23,124 bases of DNA. Origin: Acidimicrobiia bacterium UBA1281 (GTDB lineage: Bacteria > Actinomycetota > Acidimicrobiia > Actinomarinales > Actinomarinaceae). Under the pieces are notes generated by a model. It worked only from the letters and a program-made list of their open reading frames with translations. It was not told the DNA's origin and did no database searches. Both the position numbers and the translations under genes were made by a program. Shown here piece by piece: positions 1 to 7,861 of the stretch; the first letter of the stretch is position 1; each line of letters opens with the position of its first letter. The stretch lies in assembly GCA_002308095.1 (NCBI GenBank), contig DBUV01000054.1, positions 1 to 23,124 on the forward strand, written 5' to 3'.

Positions 1-492
1 TGAAATTGAAGATAAAAGCAAGCCCTTACCTTCAGAGGAATACTCTAAAAATTGCATACCTTTTTGGATAGCCAGATTGCCAGCAATTTTTGACATTGGG
101 ATTAAGAGTGGATACTCGTTTTCATCCATAATCATTTCAGTTGCAATAGCTGTAAGCTTTTTTTCTAATAACATTTTTGTTAATGAAAGATTTGAGGCCA
201 AATGAAGATAGCCAAATATCACATGAGAAGACCTAAGTAACTCAAACTCTTGTTCCTGAGGTTCTTTTACCTTACAAATAATTTCTGACACACCGTACAA
301 CTCTTGTGCATTGGGTACAATTTTTGCTCCTGCAGATTCATAATCTTCATCGGTGAAACCTGAACCAAGCCCAGCATTTGTTTCAACGAAAATATCAGCT
401 AAACCAGTAAATTGAGTTATATGTTCAGGAATTAAACTAACTCTTCCTTCATCTTTTTTTACTTCTTTTGGTATCCCGAGTTTTTTAATCAT
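1..492 (-). CDS. ald: Alanine dehydrogenase, N-terminal 164 residues (3' part outside window)
   Basis: NAD-dependent alanine dehydrogenase interconverts L-alanine with pyruvate and ammonia in the cytoplasm. The visible N-terminal part starts with IPKEVKKDEGRVSL, the family's opening with the substrate-binding Arg in GRV. It continues with NAGLGSGFTDEDY, ICKVKEP, the YLHLA motif that carries the catalytic His, and PLLIPMSKIAGNLAIQKG. The gene runs off the left edge before the NAD-binding domain. Its ATG lies inside the last codons of the upstream indoleamine dioxygenase gene (8-base overlap, positions 485-492), so the two are almost certainly co-transcribed and translationally coupled. NAD(P) transhydrogenase alpha subunit is a related family, but the YLHLA and PMSKIAG spacing fits Ald better. 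The family is sure; Ald rather than PntA is fairly sure. Confidence 0.88.
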   Translation of the reverse strand, partial: MIKKLGIPKEVKKDEGRVSLIPEHITQFTGLADIFVETNAGLGSGFTDEDYESAGAKIVPNAQELYGVSEIICKVKEPQEQEFELLRSSHVIFGYLHLASNLSLTKMLLEKKLTAIATEMIMDENEYPLLIPMSKIAGNLAIQKGMQFLEYSSEGKGLLLSSIS

Positions 493-1603
493 TTGAAGGG
501 ACTGTTTCCTGAAGGTGTTTATCAAGATATTTCATAAATGGCGTACCACCAGTTCCCACAATATTTGAATTAGAGTCATTAGTTAACGACTGTTCATATA
601 TGTAAATTCTTGCATACTCCAAATGCTTGTTTCTAAAAACATGTACCTCTTTAATAATTTCATCAATTAAATTTTTATCCTTACTGTCTTTTGATTCAAC
701 GACTACACTTCTCTCAGTTTGTGACCAGGCATCTAGATTATTTAGTAAGTCTCTGTGTTCCTTTGGCATATATAGCCTCATTTCATCTAAATATTCTTTC
801 AATGGATCATCAGAGTGAGTTACTCCTAATAAGGCATCTAACATAGGGACAATTGAACTTTGAGCTCCTGTCTCACCTCTAAATATCTGAGGTTTTCCAT
901 CATATTCCTCAACTCCTTCGTAAACAACTCCTTCTGGTGTTGTTGGATTATTCTTCCATCCAAAAATATAAGGTCTTACACGATTGTAGTAAATAAACGG
1001 ATCACACTTTTCAGGCATTCGATTCATAATATGGTTTATTTTTTTTATACTTTTTAAAGCGTCCTCAAGATTTGATGCATCACCTGAATCAAAAAAATAT
1101 TTATTAAGGGAGGATAATATTTCTTTTGCCTCATATTCTATGGCCACATGAATCATGATAAACCAATCCTCATCGACCCCTCCCAAGAAATTCTGAACTA
1201 TAACTATATTTTCTAGATCAAACGGTTGTGAAGAATCTAACATTTTCCAATTGTTAAGTGCGTAGGATGCATAAGAAAGAATTGGAGGTCTTTCTAATTT
1301 GATAGAAATTTTATGCCATGTTTTAGCAATCTGAAGTGGTATTAGATTTTTATCATTACTTTTTCCCCACATGAAAGCATGACCAATATATGAGTAGATA
1401 AGCATTGCCCTCTCTAATTGAGGTCCTGTTAAGGTATCAACATCTTTTTCAGCCTCAAGTTTTAAAACTCTGGCTTCAATTTGTTCATTAGCAAGGACTT
1501 TAGGTAATTCGAGTGCTAACTTCTCAACATCTGAGAATGTTTCGGGGAGCTTATAGCAAATTTCTTCTGGAATAAATCCGTGATTCAGTAACTCTAAGTT
1601 CAT
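485..1603 (-). CDS. ido: Indoleamine 2,3-dioxygenase family protein
   Basis: Heme dioxygenase that opens the indole ring of L-tryptophan to N-formylkynurenine, the first step of the kynurenine route. The 372 residues show the IDO hallmarks in order: PPILSYASYALNNW near 106-119, MPEKCDPFIYYNRVRPYIFGW in the middle, RGETGAQSSI with LDALLGVTHSDD, YMPKEHRDLL, the presumed proximal heme ligand His327 in RNKHLEYAR, and the mobile GTGGT loop at 350-354. Length fits bacterial IDO and is much longer than tryptophan 2,3-dioxygenase. An ATG start is set by a strong AGGGGG Shine-Dalgarno at 1608-1613, 4 bases away. It heads an operon with ald and is divergent from the photolyase-like gene. Whether it serves tryptophan catabolism or NAD synthesis cannot be decided here. 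Confidence 0.93.
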   Translation of the reverse strand: MNLELLNHGFIPEEICYKLPETFSDVEKLALELPKVLANEQIEARVLKLEAEKDVDTLTGPQLERAMLIYSYIGHAFMWGKSNDKNLIPLQIAKTWHKISIKLERPPILSYASYALNNWKMLDSSQPFDLENIVIVQNFLGGVDEDWFIMIHVAIEYEAKEILSSLNKYFFDSGDASNLEDALKSIKKINHIMNRMPEKCDPFIYYNRVRPYIFGWKNNPTTPEGVVYEGVEEYDGKPQIFRGETGAQSSIVPMLDALLGVTHSDDPLKEYLDEMRLYMPKEHRDLLNNLDAWSQTERSVVVESKDSKDKNLIDEIIKEVHVFRNKHLEYARIYIYEQSLTNDSNSNIVGTGGTPFMKYLDKHLQETVPSND

Positions 1604-1626
1604 CTTTCCCCCTATGTTTACTTCGA

Positions 1627-1656
1627 AATGTACTTTCTTATTATTTTTAATGTTAA
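1627..1656 (-). promoter_or_regulatory. Candidate sigma-70 promoter for ido-ald
   Basis: On the minus strand TTAACA (1656-1651) and TACATT (1632-1627) are separated by 18 bases, a fair match to the -35 and -10 elements. Transcription would begin about 20 bases before the ido ATG, leaving room for its strong Shine-Dalgarno. Read by eye only. Confidence 0.35.
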
Positions 1657-1657
1657 C

Positions 1658-1663
1658 TAAGTT
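1658..1663 (+). promoter_or_regulatory. Candidate -10 element for a leaderless photolyase-like mRNA
   Basis: TAAGTT lies 8 bases before the ATG at 1672, which would place the transcription start on or next to the start codon. No Shine-Dalgarno is visible and the -35 region is weak, so this is tentative. Confidence 0.3.
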
Positions 1664-1671
1664 ATAGATAG

Positions 1672-3165
1672 ATGCAGAGTAATTTTTTTGTAATACTGGG
1701 AAATCAGCTATTTGAACCAGACTATTTGGTTCAAAAGGGTTGCCAAGAAGTATTTATGGCTGAAGATCAAGGATTATGCACTACTTTTAAATATCACAAA
1801 TCCAAAATTTACTTATTTCTTACTGCAATGAGAGAATATAACGATTTACTCATAAAAAAATCCATAAAAACTGAATACCACAAACTGGATGAAAGAAATG
1901 ACTCGGATGATTATGTATCTTTTTTACTTAAATTTCTTATTTCAAAAAATATTAAACAAATAAACATTTTTGAAATTGAAGATAAGTCTTTTGAAAAAAT
2001 TTTTATTGAAACTCTCTCAAAGGCTGATATCGAAATTGAAATACATCAAACTCCTATGTTCATATTTGGTAGAGATAATTTTAAAGCTATGGCTAAGGGG
2101 AAAAAAGTATATAGGATGGCATCTTTTTATCAAAAAGCTAGAAAAGAACTTGGACTATTGATGGACGAGGAAAATAAGCCTGTAGGGGGGAAATGGTCAT
2201 TTGATGAAGAAAATAGAAAAAAAATTCCTAAAAATACAGTTATTCCTGAATTATCCCAGCCTGAAATATCAACTCATCACGACAGTATTGTTCAATTAAT
2301 AACCACCAAGTTTAATGATCATCCAGGTGGTTTAGAAAAAATATGGTTTCCTGTAACTCGACAAGGTGCAATAAAACAATTGGATGAATTTTTAAAAATT
2401 AGGTTTGAAAATTTTGGAAGATATGAAGATGCAATGCAACAAGACCAAAACTTTTTATTCCACAGCTGTATCAGTCCTTTTCTAAATATTGGTTTAATTA
2501 CTCCAAAAGAAGTCATCGATAAAGCTGTTCTTTATTCTGATAAAAACTCAATTCCATTAAATTCACTAGAAGGTTTTATTCGTCAAATTATTGGATGGAG
2601 AGAATTTGTTAGGGGCATATATCAAGAAGAGGGGCTAAATCAGCTAAAAAGCAACTACTGGGGTAATAAAAAAAAGCTTAGCTCGTCCTGGTATGACGGA
2701 ACAACAGGAATTGCCCCACTTGATGATTGTATTAAAACCACACTCAAAGATGGGTACATACACCATATCCCAAGACTTATGGTTATAAGCAATATTATGA
2801 ATCTTTGCGGCGTAGACCCTAAAGAAATATACAAGTGGTTCATGGAAATGTATATTGATTCCTCAGAGTGGGTTATGGTTCCGAATGTATTCGGTATGGC
2901 CACCTATGCAGACGGTGGGCTGATGTCAACAAAACCCTATACTTGTGGTTCAAACTATATTCTTAAGATGAGTAATTACAAAAGAGGTGAATGGTGCGAT
3001 ACATTAGATGGTCTTTACTGGAGCTTTACAGAAAAAAATAGAAAATTTTATCAATCAAATCCCAGATTGTCACTTTTGACTCGTTCATTGGATAAACTTG
3101 ACCCAGACAGAAAAAAACATATATTTTCAGAAGCAAAGAAATTTATAAAAAATAATACGATTTAA
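1672..3165 (+). CDS. Cryptochrome/photolyase family protein (photolyase-related, FeS-BCP-like branch)
   Basis: Member of the deoxyribodipyrimidine photolyase-related family, whose studied members (Agrobacterium PhrB) repair (6-4) photoproducts with FAD, a lumazine antenna and a 4Fe-4S cluster. The 497 residues begin with FFVILGNQL, the usual antenna-domain opening. The FAD-binding C-terminal half has GFIRQIIGWREFVRG, GYIHHIPRLMV (His364-His365, matching the catalytic His pair), SEWVMVPNVFGMATYADGG and MSTKPYTCGSNYI. The Fe-S ligands look incomplete: Cys353 and Cys442 fit two ligand positions, but the segment between MSNY (433-436) and LYW is about nine residues shorter than usual and lacks the CxxC pair. 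It may therefore have lost the cluster. It lies alone between ido and the convergent phosphodiesterase gene, and its stop overlaps that gene's stop by 4 bases. Family sure; lesion specificity unknown. Confidence 0.9.
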   Translation: MQSNFFVILGNQLFEPDYLVQKGCQEVFMAEDQGLCTTFKYHKSKIYLFLTAMREYNDLLIKKSIKTEYHKLDERNDSDDYVSFLLKFLISKNIKQINIFEIEDKSFEKIFIETLSKADIEIEIHQTPMFIFGRDNFKAMAKGKKVYRMASFYQKARKELGLLMDEENKPVGGKWSFDEENRKKIPKNTVIPELSQPEISTHHDSIVQLITTKFNDHPGGLEKIWFPVTRQGAIKQLDEFLKIRFENFGRYEDAMQQDQNFLFHSCISPFLNIGLITPKEVIDKAVLYSDKNSIPLNSLEGFIRQIIGWREFVRGIYQEEGLNQLKSNYWGNKKKLSSSWYDGTTGIAPLDDCIKTTLKDGYIHHIPRLMVISNIMNLCGVDPKEIYKWFMEMYIDSSEWVMVPNVFGMATYADGGLMSTKPYTCGSNYILKMSNYKRGEWCDTLDGLYWSFTEKNRKFYQSNPRLSLLTRSLDKLDPDRKKHIFSEAKKFIKNNTI

Positions 3166-3944
3166 CTTTTTGAATTTAGATAATTTCTAAGCATCACCGG
3201 CTCATCTGTTATGACCCCATCACAACCGATATCAAGGCAATGTTGAAATTTTTCTACTGTGTTTACTGTCCATATATGAAGTTGAAGATTGTTTAGCTTA
3301 CAAAATTCCCTTAATTTTTTTGAATGAATCTGTAGCCCTCTCCAAGTATACGGAGATTGTAGAGCTTGAACTTTAAGACTCCTGGCTTTCTTTGGTAAAA
3401 ACTTCGCAATGGCATTTTCTCTAAAAGTTCCAGATGATAAAATTTTTCCTTTGGTTACATTTATAAATTCATCAAGTCTTCTTGGGCTAAATGAAGATAC
3501 TAAAACTCTTTTTTCTGCTTTAAGAGAGAATATAATTTCAGCAACATGTGTGGCCATACCAGATTGTTTCAAATCTAAATTAAATTTCAAATCTTTATTG
3601 AACTCAAGAGCATCTGCTAATCGAATAAAATTTGTTTGCATGTTATGTAAACCTTTTTTCTTATAAAACTTGAATCCTGCATTTATTTTCATGATGTCGT
3701 TCCAATTAAAATCTCTTACCTTACCTTTAACATCAGTTGTTCGATCAAAGGAGTCATCATGATGAAGGAATATTTCTCCATCTTTAGACATTCTTAGATC
3801 AGTTTCAAAATGTGTGAAACCTTCTTCTGTTACAAATTCAAGTCCGTGTTTTGTATTTTCTGGCACAATATTTGAACCACCTCTGTGAGGGATTATTAAG
3901 GGTTTAATTCCCTCAAAATATTCAAAATTAACCAGAGACACCAC
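3162..3944 (-). CDS. Glycerophosphodiester phosphodiesterase (UgpQ-like)
   Basis: Hydrolyses glycerophosphodiesters to glycerol 3-phosphate and an alcohol, as in phospholipid turnover. The 260-residue protein shows the GDPD pattern: PHRGGS (His20, Arg21), PENT at 28-31, ETD at 47-49 (metal ligands), HHDDSFDRTT with His62-Asp63, and near the C-terminus LHIWTVNT and GCDGVITDEP. There is no signal peptide or membrane segment, so it is probably cytoplasmic like UgpQ. It starts at GTG 3944 (or the next codon, GTG 3941) inside the end of tldE, overlapping it by 17 bases, so it is the last gene of a tldD-tldE-GDPD operon. Its stop overlaps the convergent photolyase-like gene, leaving no room for a separate terminator. 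Confidence 0.92.
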   Translation of the reverse strand: MVSLVNFEYFEGIKPLIIPHRGGSNIVPENTKHGLEFVTEEGFTHFETDLRMSKDGEIFLHHDDSFDRTTDVKGKVRDFNWNDIMKINAGFKFYKKKGLHNMQTNFIRLADALEFNKDLKFNLDLKQSGMATHVAEIIFSLKAEKRVLVSSFSPRRLDEFINVTKGKILSSGTFRENAIAKFLPKKARSLKVQALQSPYTWRGLQIHSKKLREFCKLNNLQLHIWTVNTVEKFQHCLDIGCDGVITDEPVMLRNYLNSKS

Positions 3945-5253
3945 CTGTAAAATTAAATTCTTTTAGATGTAATTTTGGAACTTTTAACATCCCTTCTCCA
4001 AATTCAGAGTCAGCATATCTGGATGTATCTCCTACTGAAATGACATTTCCCTGACTTAAAGAAGTTATAAAACTTTGGGTGAATCTAAGTCGACCAATTG
4101 GTTTTGTAATTTTTCCATTTTCAATTAAAAATGAGCCATTCCTATTTAAGCCTGTTACAACCTGTGTTATTGGGTCTAGTACTCTGCAATACCAAAATTC
4201 GTTGATATAAATTCCTTTCTTAACACTAGAAATCATATCTTTTTCACTTGCATTGCCTTTATTAAGGCTCAAGTTCGTACCTATCCCTCCAAAATAGTCA
4301 TCAACTCCAAAAAATTCATGGTGAGTATTTTCCATATTTAATTCTTTAGATGTCCTTCTGGTATGAAAATAAGTATTTGGCACTCCATTTTTAATAATTT
4401 CTAAATTATATTTCTTTGCCCCAGATGCATCAATTTTAAAACCAATGGATTCTTCATCTTCAGGTGTATCAAATAAATTAATTTTTTCATCAAATTGATT
4501 TTGATTTAGTAAAATCGGACTCATCCCATCAATCTTACTTTTTGCATTAAACCCATAAACGGACAGGAAAACCAATATAGTGCTTACGGCTTCATGGCCA
4601 AGGATTACTTCATACTTTCCAGGATCAATATCTACTGGGTTTTGACTGTCAACCGCTAACTTTGCTGCCTCCTTTCCTGTTTCTGAGGCATCTAAATTAT
4701 TTATATTTACAGCTCCCCTGTGAGATGAACCAGCGGAAGTATTAGTTCTAAATATTCCATCAATAAATGCACTTGATGAGGTGTCGGATGAATTTAGCCC
4801 ATTTGAATTCCAAATAAAGAAATTATTTAAATATGTTGAACAATATCCTGCAGCGTTCATTTCTTTTCCTTCGTCAACAAAATCTCTTACTAAATTTGCT
4901 CTTTCCTCAGGGCTTGATTCACGCTTTTTTTGAAAACCTTCATACGATTCTGTTTTACCGGTAAGTCCTGCCCAAGTTGTATCTTTAGGACTTTTCTCTA
5001 ATGAGTCGAGAGCTTCTTTTACAAAATCTTTTGAATTCTTAATAGCTGTAATATTTTTTGACCTAGAAATAGTTTTACCGTCTTTATGTATTGTCAAAAA
5101 AATATCTGCAGACTCCTCATCAACATTCTGATGTATATGTGAATTTGCGAACCTAGTTAATGCACTTTTAGAGTGCATCATCTTTATTTCACATTCAACA
5201 CTACTTGGAATATGTTTCTGTAAATCTTCGAGCAGCTCTGACCAGGTGTTCAA
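3928..5253 (-). CDS. tldE: TldE/PmbA family metalloprotease partner subunit
   Basis: Second subunit of the TldD/TldE protease, a cytoplasmic complex that in E. coli threads unfolded peptides, matures microcin B17 and degrades the CcdA antitoxin. The 441 residues match PmbA/TldE in length (E. coli about 450) and arrangement. They include LTRFANSHIHQNV near 32-44, GYCSTYLNNFFIWNSNG in the middle, GKYEVILGHEAVSTIL, and the C-terminal FLIENGKITKPIGRLRFTQSF segment. It lacks the HExxxH motif, as expected for the non-catalytic subunit. The start is TTG at 5253, overlapping the tldD stop by four bases (TTGA), with a GGAG Shine-Dalgarno 7 bases upstream. What the pair processes in this organism is not shown by the neighbours. 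Confidence 0.92.
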   Translation of the reverse strand: MNTWSELLEDLQKHIPSSVECEIKMMHSKSALTRFANSHIHQNVDEESADIFLTIHKDGKTISRSKNITAIKNSKDFVKEALDSLEKSPKDTTWAGLTGKTESYEGFQKKRESSPEERANLVRDFVDEGKEMNAAGYCSTYLNNFFIWNSNGLNSSDTSSSAFIDGIFRTNTSAGSSHRGAVNINNLDASETGKEAAKLAVDSQNPVDIDPGKYEVILGHEAVSTILVFLSVYGFNAKSKIDGMSPILLNQNQFDEKINLFDTPEDEESIGFKIDASGAKKYNLEIIKNGVPNTYFHTRRTSKELNMENTHHEFFGVDDYFGGIGTNLSLNKGNASEKDMISSVKKGIYINEFWYCRVLDPITQVVTGLNRNGSFLIENGKITKPIGRLRFTQSFITSLSQGNVISVGDTSRYADSEFGEGMLKVPKLHLKEFNFTGGVSG

Positions 5254-6686
5254 CCTCTAACTCCAATTCTTGTATTTTTGAATCTGGCAGGTGAAGCAGG
5301 GTGTCCAGTGTGACCAATTTGACTTGGTTGACCTTTTCCACAATTTGGAGTACCCCAAAATACCCACTCATCTTCATTAGCAAGCATGTCCATGTTTCCC
5401 CAAAATTCAGGTGTTATCCCTGTATAGGTTGGGTTCTTAACCATGTCGATTATTTTTCCATTTTTTACAACCCAGCCTACCTCACACCCAAACTGAAAAT
5501 TCAATCTCAAATCATCTATTGACCATGATCTGTTTGTCTCCATATAAATACCATTGTCTGTAGATTCAATAATTTCCTCTAAAGACGATTCGCCTGGTAG
5601 CAGTCCGACATTAGTCATTCTTACCATTGGCAGCCTTGCAAAACCGTCTGCTCTAACCATCCCTCCTGGTTTTACTCCTGCGATTGCTGCACTGTCTCTT
5701 CCAGATAAAACTCCTGTCCATATTCCTTCTTTAACAATGTCAACACGCTGTGCTGGGGTTCCTTCATCGTCATACTTAAATGTTGCTAATGCACCAGGAA
5801 GGGTTGCGTCCGCAACTATATTCATTAATTCTGAGCCATATTTATGCTTATTTAATTTATCTAGTTCTAAATGAGATGTACCAGCGTATGCAGCCTCCCA
5901 ACCAAGAATTCTATCTAACTCTATTGCATGTCCTACTGATTCGTGAATTTGCAAAGCTAATTGACTGCCTTCTAAAATAAGATCCATTGTTCCTTCTGGA
6001 CATTGAGGTGCAACTAGGAGCCTCTGGGATTCTTCGGCTAATCTCTGTGTTTGATTTTCAAATTCAAATGATTTTACTACTTCCCATCCGCCAGTTCTGT
6101 ATTCTCCAAAGGATTGTGGATAAGACCTTATCTGTGTTTCGCCATCTCCTACAGACAAGGATGATATGCCTCCTCCAGACTCGATTATATTTTGAAAAAT
6201 TTCATGGCCTTGACTTGAGCAAAACCATTTTTCAGTATCCCAAAAATCAAGACGTCCAGATGATCTTGAACTACCAAATTTTTTCATTTGTTCTGTTGAA
6301 TTTACTAATAAATCAATTTGCTCTGTTGATGATACCTTGAAGGGGTTCTCTTCATGAGGGGTTGTATATTCATCTTTTACTACAGGAACATCAGCAAAAG
6401 GTGTTTCTTTCCCTGAGACAGCTGCGGAGGCTTTTGCTATTTCAAATGCTTTTTTCCCAGAGGAGATTAGTGATTCTTTTGATAAGTTGTAAGTTGAATA
6501 AAAACCCCATGAAGATCCTACTAAAGCTCTTATACCTAGTCCAATTTTTTCAGACTCATTAAAATTCTCTACTTCACCATTTTTAGCTGCAATACTTCGA
6601 GACTTCGAGACCAGTATTCTTGCATCTGAATACCTTGCGCCAGAATTTATTGCAGAATCAATAGCAATATTGAGTAAATCAAACAT
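5250..6686 (-). CDS. tldD: TldD metalloprotease catalytic subunit
   Basis: Zinc-dependent catalytic subunit of the TldD/TldE protease. The 478 residues (E. coli TldD 481) contain the family zinc motif HESVGHAIELDR, with His248, Glu249 and His253. They also contain PGGMVRADGFARLPMVRMTN and the C-terminal WVVKNGKIIDMVKNPTYTG followed by NCGKGQPSQIGHTGHP. The N-terminus (DSAINSGARYSDARILVSKS) starts at the usual place. The ATG at 6686 has no Shine-Dalgarno. A TAATCT hexamer at 6698-6693 on the same strand places the likely transcription start on the ATG, so the mRNA is probably leaderless. It heads tldD-tldE-GDPD, 49 bases downstream of the sigma factor gene on the same strand, and no terminator hairpin is visible between them. 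Confidence 0.95.
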   Translation of the reverse strand: MFDLLNIAIDSAINSGARYSDARILVSKSRSIAAKNGEVENFNESEKIGLGIRALVGSSWGFYSTYNLSKESLISSGKKAFEIAKASAAVSGKETPFADVPVVKDEYTTPHEENPFKVSSTEQIDLLVNSTEQMKKFGSSRSSGRLDFWDTEKWFCSSQGHEIFQNIIESGGGISSLSVGDGETQIRSYPQSFGEYRTGGWEVVKSFEFENQTQRLAEESQRLLVAPQCPEGTMDLILEGSQLALQIHESVGHAIELDRILGWEAAYAGTSHLELDKLNKHKYGSELMNIVADATLPGALATFKYDDEGTPAQRVDIVKEGIWTGVLSGRDSAAIAGVKPGGMVRADGFARLPMVRMTNVGLLPGESSLEEIIESTDNGIYMETNRSWSIDDLRLNFQFGCEVGWVVKNGKIIDMVKNPTYTGITPEFWGNMDMLANEDEWVFWGTPNCGKGQPSQIGHTGHPASPARFKNTRIGVRG

Positions 6687-6692
6687 GTTTAT

Positions 6693-6707
6693 AGATTAAC
6701 AATTGTT
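6693..6707 (-). promoter_or_regulatory. Candidate -10 of tldD (6698-6693) beside a 10-bp palindrome
   Basis: TAATCT on the minus strand ends 6 bases before the tldD ATG, consistent with leaderless transcription. It adjoins AACAATTGTT (6698-6707), a perfect 10-base palindrome that could be a repressor half-site pair or chance in AT-rich DNA. No convincing -35 is visible. Confidence 0.35.
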
Positions 6708-6735
6708 TGAGAAATTTAGAAACTCTTTGCGTGAT

Positions 6736-7791
6736 TTAAACTAAGTCTTGTTCTCTGATTCCAAATGAAGGATGTCTAAGACGGCAAAGTGCTAATTTTT
6801 CTAACTGCCTAATTCTTTCTCGAGTTAAATCAAACTCTTCACCAATTTCTTCAAGTGTTCTGGGTACACCGTCATAGAAGCCATATCTTAAAGCTAAAAT
6901 TCTTCCTTCTCTCTCAGGAAGCCTACTGATACTATCTCTTAAACTTTCAGCAACATCTAGGTCTTGAACAATAAGAGATGGGTCACTGGCGTCCTCATCT
7001 TGAATGAAGTCTCCTAATTGTGCACCATCTTCTCCTACTGGTTGCTCAAGAGAAACTGTGTCAGCAACACTTAAGGCAAGTTCAACTTTATCAACACCTA
7101 CTCCAGCTTCTTTCGCAATTTCCTGTGGTTTTGGATCTCTACCTAATTCAGCTTTTAGTTGAGCCTGTGCTGCCCTGACTGCTGCCATTGTGTCATGAAG
7201 GTGAACTGGGATTCTAACGGTTCTTGACTTATCAGCAATCGCTCTTGTAATAGCTTGTCTAATCCACCATGTTGCATAAGTAGAAAACTTAAACCCTTTT
7301 CTCCAGTCAAATTTTTCCACAGCTCTAATCAAACCTAGATTACCTTCTTGAATTAAATCTAGAAAATCAATTCCTGAAGTGTTTGCATACCTTCTAGCAT
7401 TTGCGACTACAAGTCGAAGGTTTGCTGTCAAAAAAGCATCTTTGGCTTCAGCACCTTTTTTCCTGTCTCTTTTAAGTCTTATTTCACCTTTTTTATCCTT
7501 AAATTGCTTTTTTTGAAGTTTAATAGAAGCTTTTTCACCTGATTCAATTTTTTGAGCAAGTTCTACTTCTTGCTCCGCAGTTAATAGATCAAAGTTACCT
7601 ATTGCTGTTAGGTATTGACTAACTAAATCAGTTGTTAATTTTCCTTTATCGTCTGCAAGCTTTTTAACTAAAGATTTAGCTTTCTCTTTTGCCGCGGCTT
7701 CTTGTTCAGGAGTTAAGCTTTCTTCATCAACAGCAATCTGCTCTTCCATTTTAGAAGTTTTTGGCTTTGCCGGTATTGTTTTAGTTACCAT
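6736..7791 (-). CDS. rpoD: RNA polymerase sigma factor, sigma-70 group 1/2 (RpoD/SigA-like)
   Basis: Primary-type sigma factor that directs RNA polymerase to -10/-35 promoters. The 351 residues hold region 1.2 ([21 protein letters not shown], about 55-75) and region 2 with [18 protein letters not shown] and [20 protein letters not shown]. The 2.3-2.4 segment is [20 protein letters not shown], followed by region 3 ([16 protein letters not shown]). Region 4.2 carries [20 protein letters not shown]. Region 1.1 is missing or reduced to a short charged N-terminus. A Lys-rich segment (about 94-112) separates regions 1.2 and 2. The C-terminus after LRHPS is FGIREQDLV rather than the usual RSxxLRDYL tail. 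It is probably the housekeeping sigma; a group 2 paralogue cannot be excluded without the rest of the genome. Confidence 0.92.
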   Translation of the reverse strand: MVTKTIPAKPKTSKMEEQIAVDEESLTPEQEAAAKEKAKSLVKKLADDKGKLTTDLVSQYLTAIGNFDLLTAEQEVELAQKIESGEKASIKLQKKQFKDKKGEIRLKRDRKKGAEAKDAFLTANLRLVVANARRYANTSGIDFLDLIQEGNLGLIRAVEKFDWRKGFKFSTYATWWIRQAITRAIADKSRTVRIPVHLHDTMAAVRAAQAQLKAELGRDPKPQEIAKEAGVGVDKVELALSVADTVSLEQPVGEDGAQLGDFIQDEDASDPSLIVQDLDVAESLRDSISRLPEREGRILALRYGFYDGVPRTLEEIGEEFDLTRERIRQLEKLALCRLRHPSFGIREQDLV

Positions 7792-7808
7792 TAGTAATTT
7801 GACCTTTA

Positions 7809-7836
7809 ATTATCATTTCTAGTTACAGAAATGTAA
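7809..7836 (-). promoter_or_regulatory. Candidate rpoD promoter with inverted repeat over the -35
   Basis: Minus-strand TTACAT (7836-7831) and GATAAT (7814-7809) are 16 bases apart, about 18 bases from the rpoD ATG at 7791. TTACA and TGTAA (7823-7827 and 7832-7836) form a 5-base inverted repeat with a 4-base spacer across the -35, a possible operator or chance. The rest of the gap 7792-7861 shows nothing else. Confidence 0.3.
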
Positions 7837-7861
7837 GGATAAACATATTTTTGATATAAAC

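Noticed and set aside
1..492. NAD(P) transhydrogenase alpha subunit instead of alanine dehydrogenase
   Set aside because: The YLHLA and PLLIPMSKIAG segments and the pairing with a single gene fit Ald better, though the missing C-terminus leaves a small doubt.
5301..6562. Several open frames of 60-117 codons antisense to tldD
   Set aside because: They lie wholly within tldD on the opposite strand, have no ribosome sites or recognisable domains, and look like shadows of its codon use.
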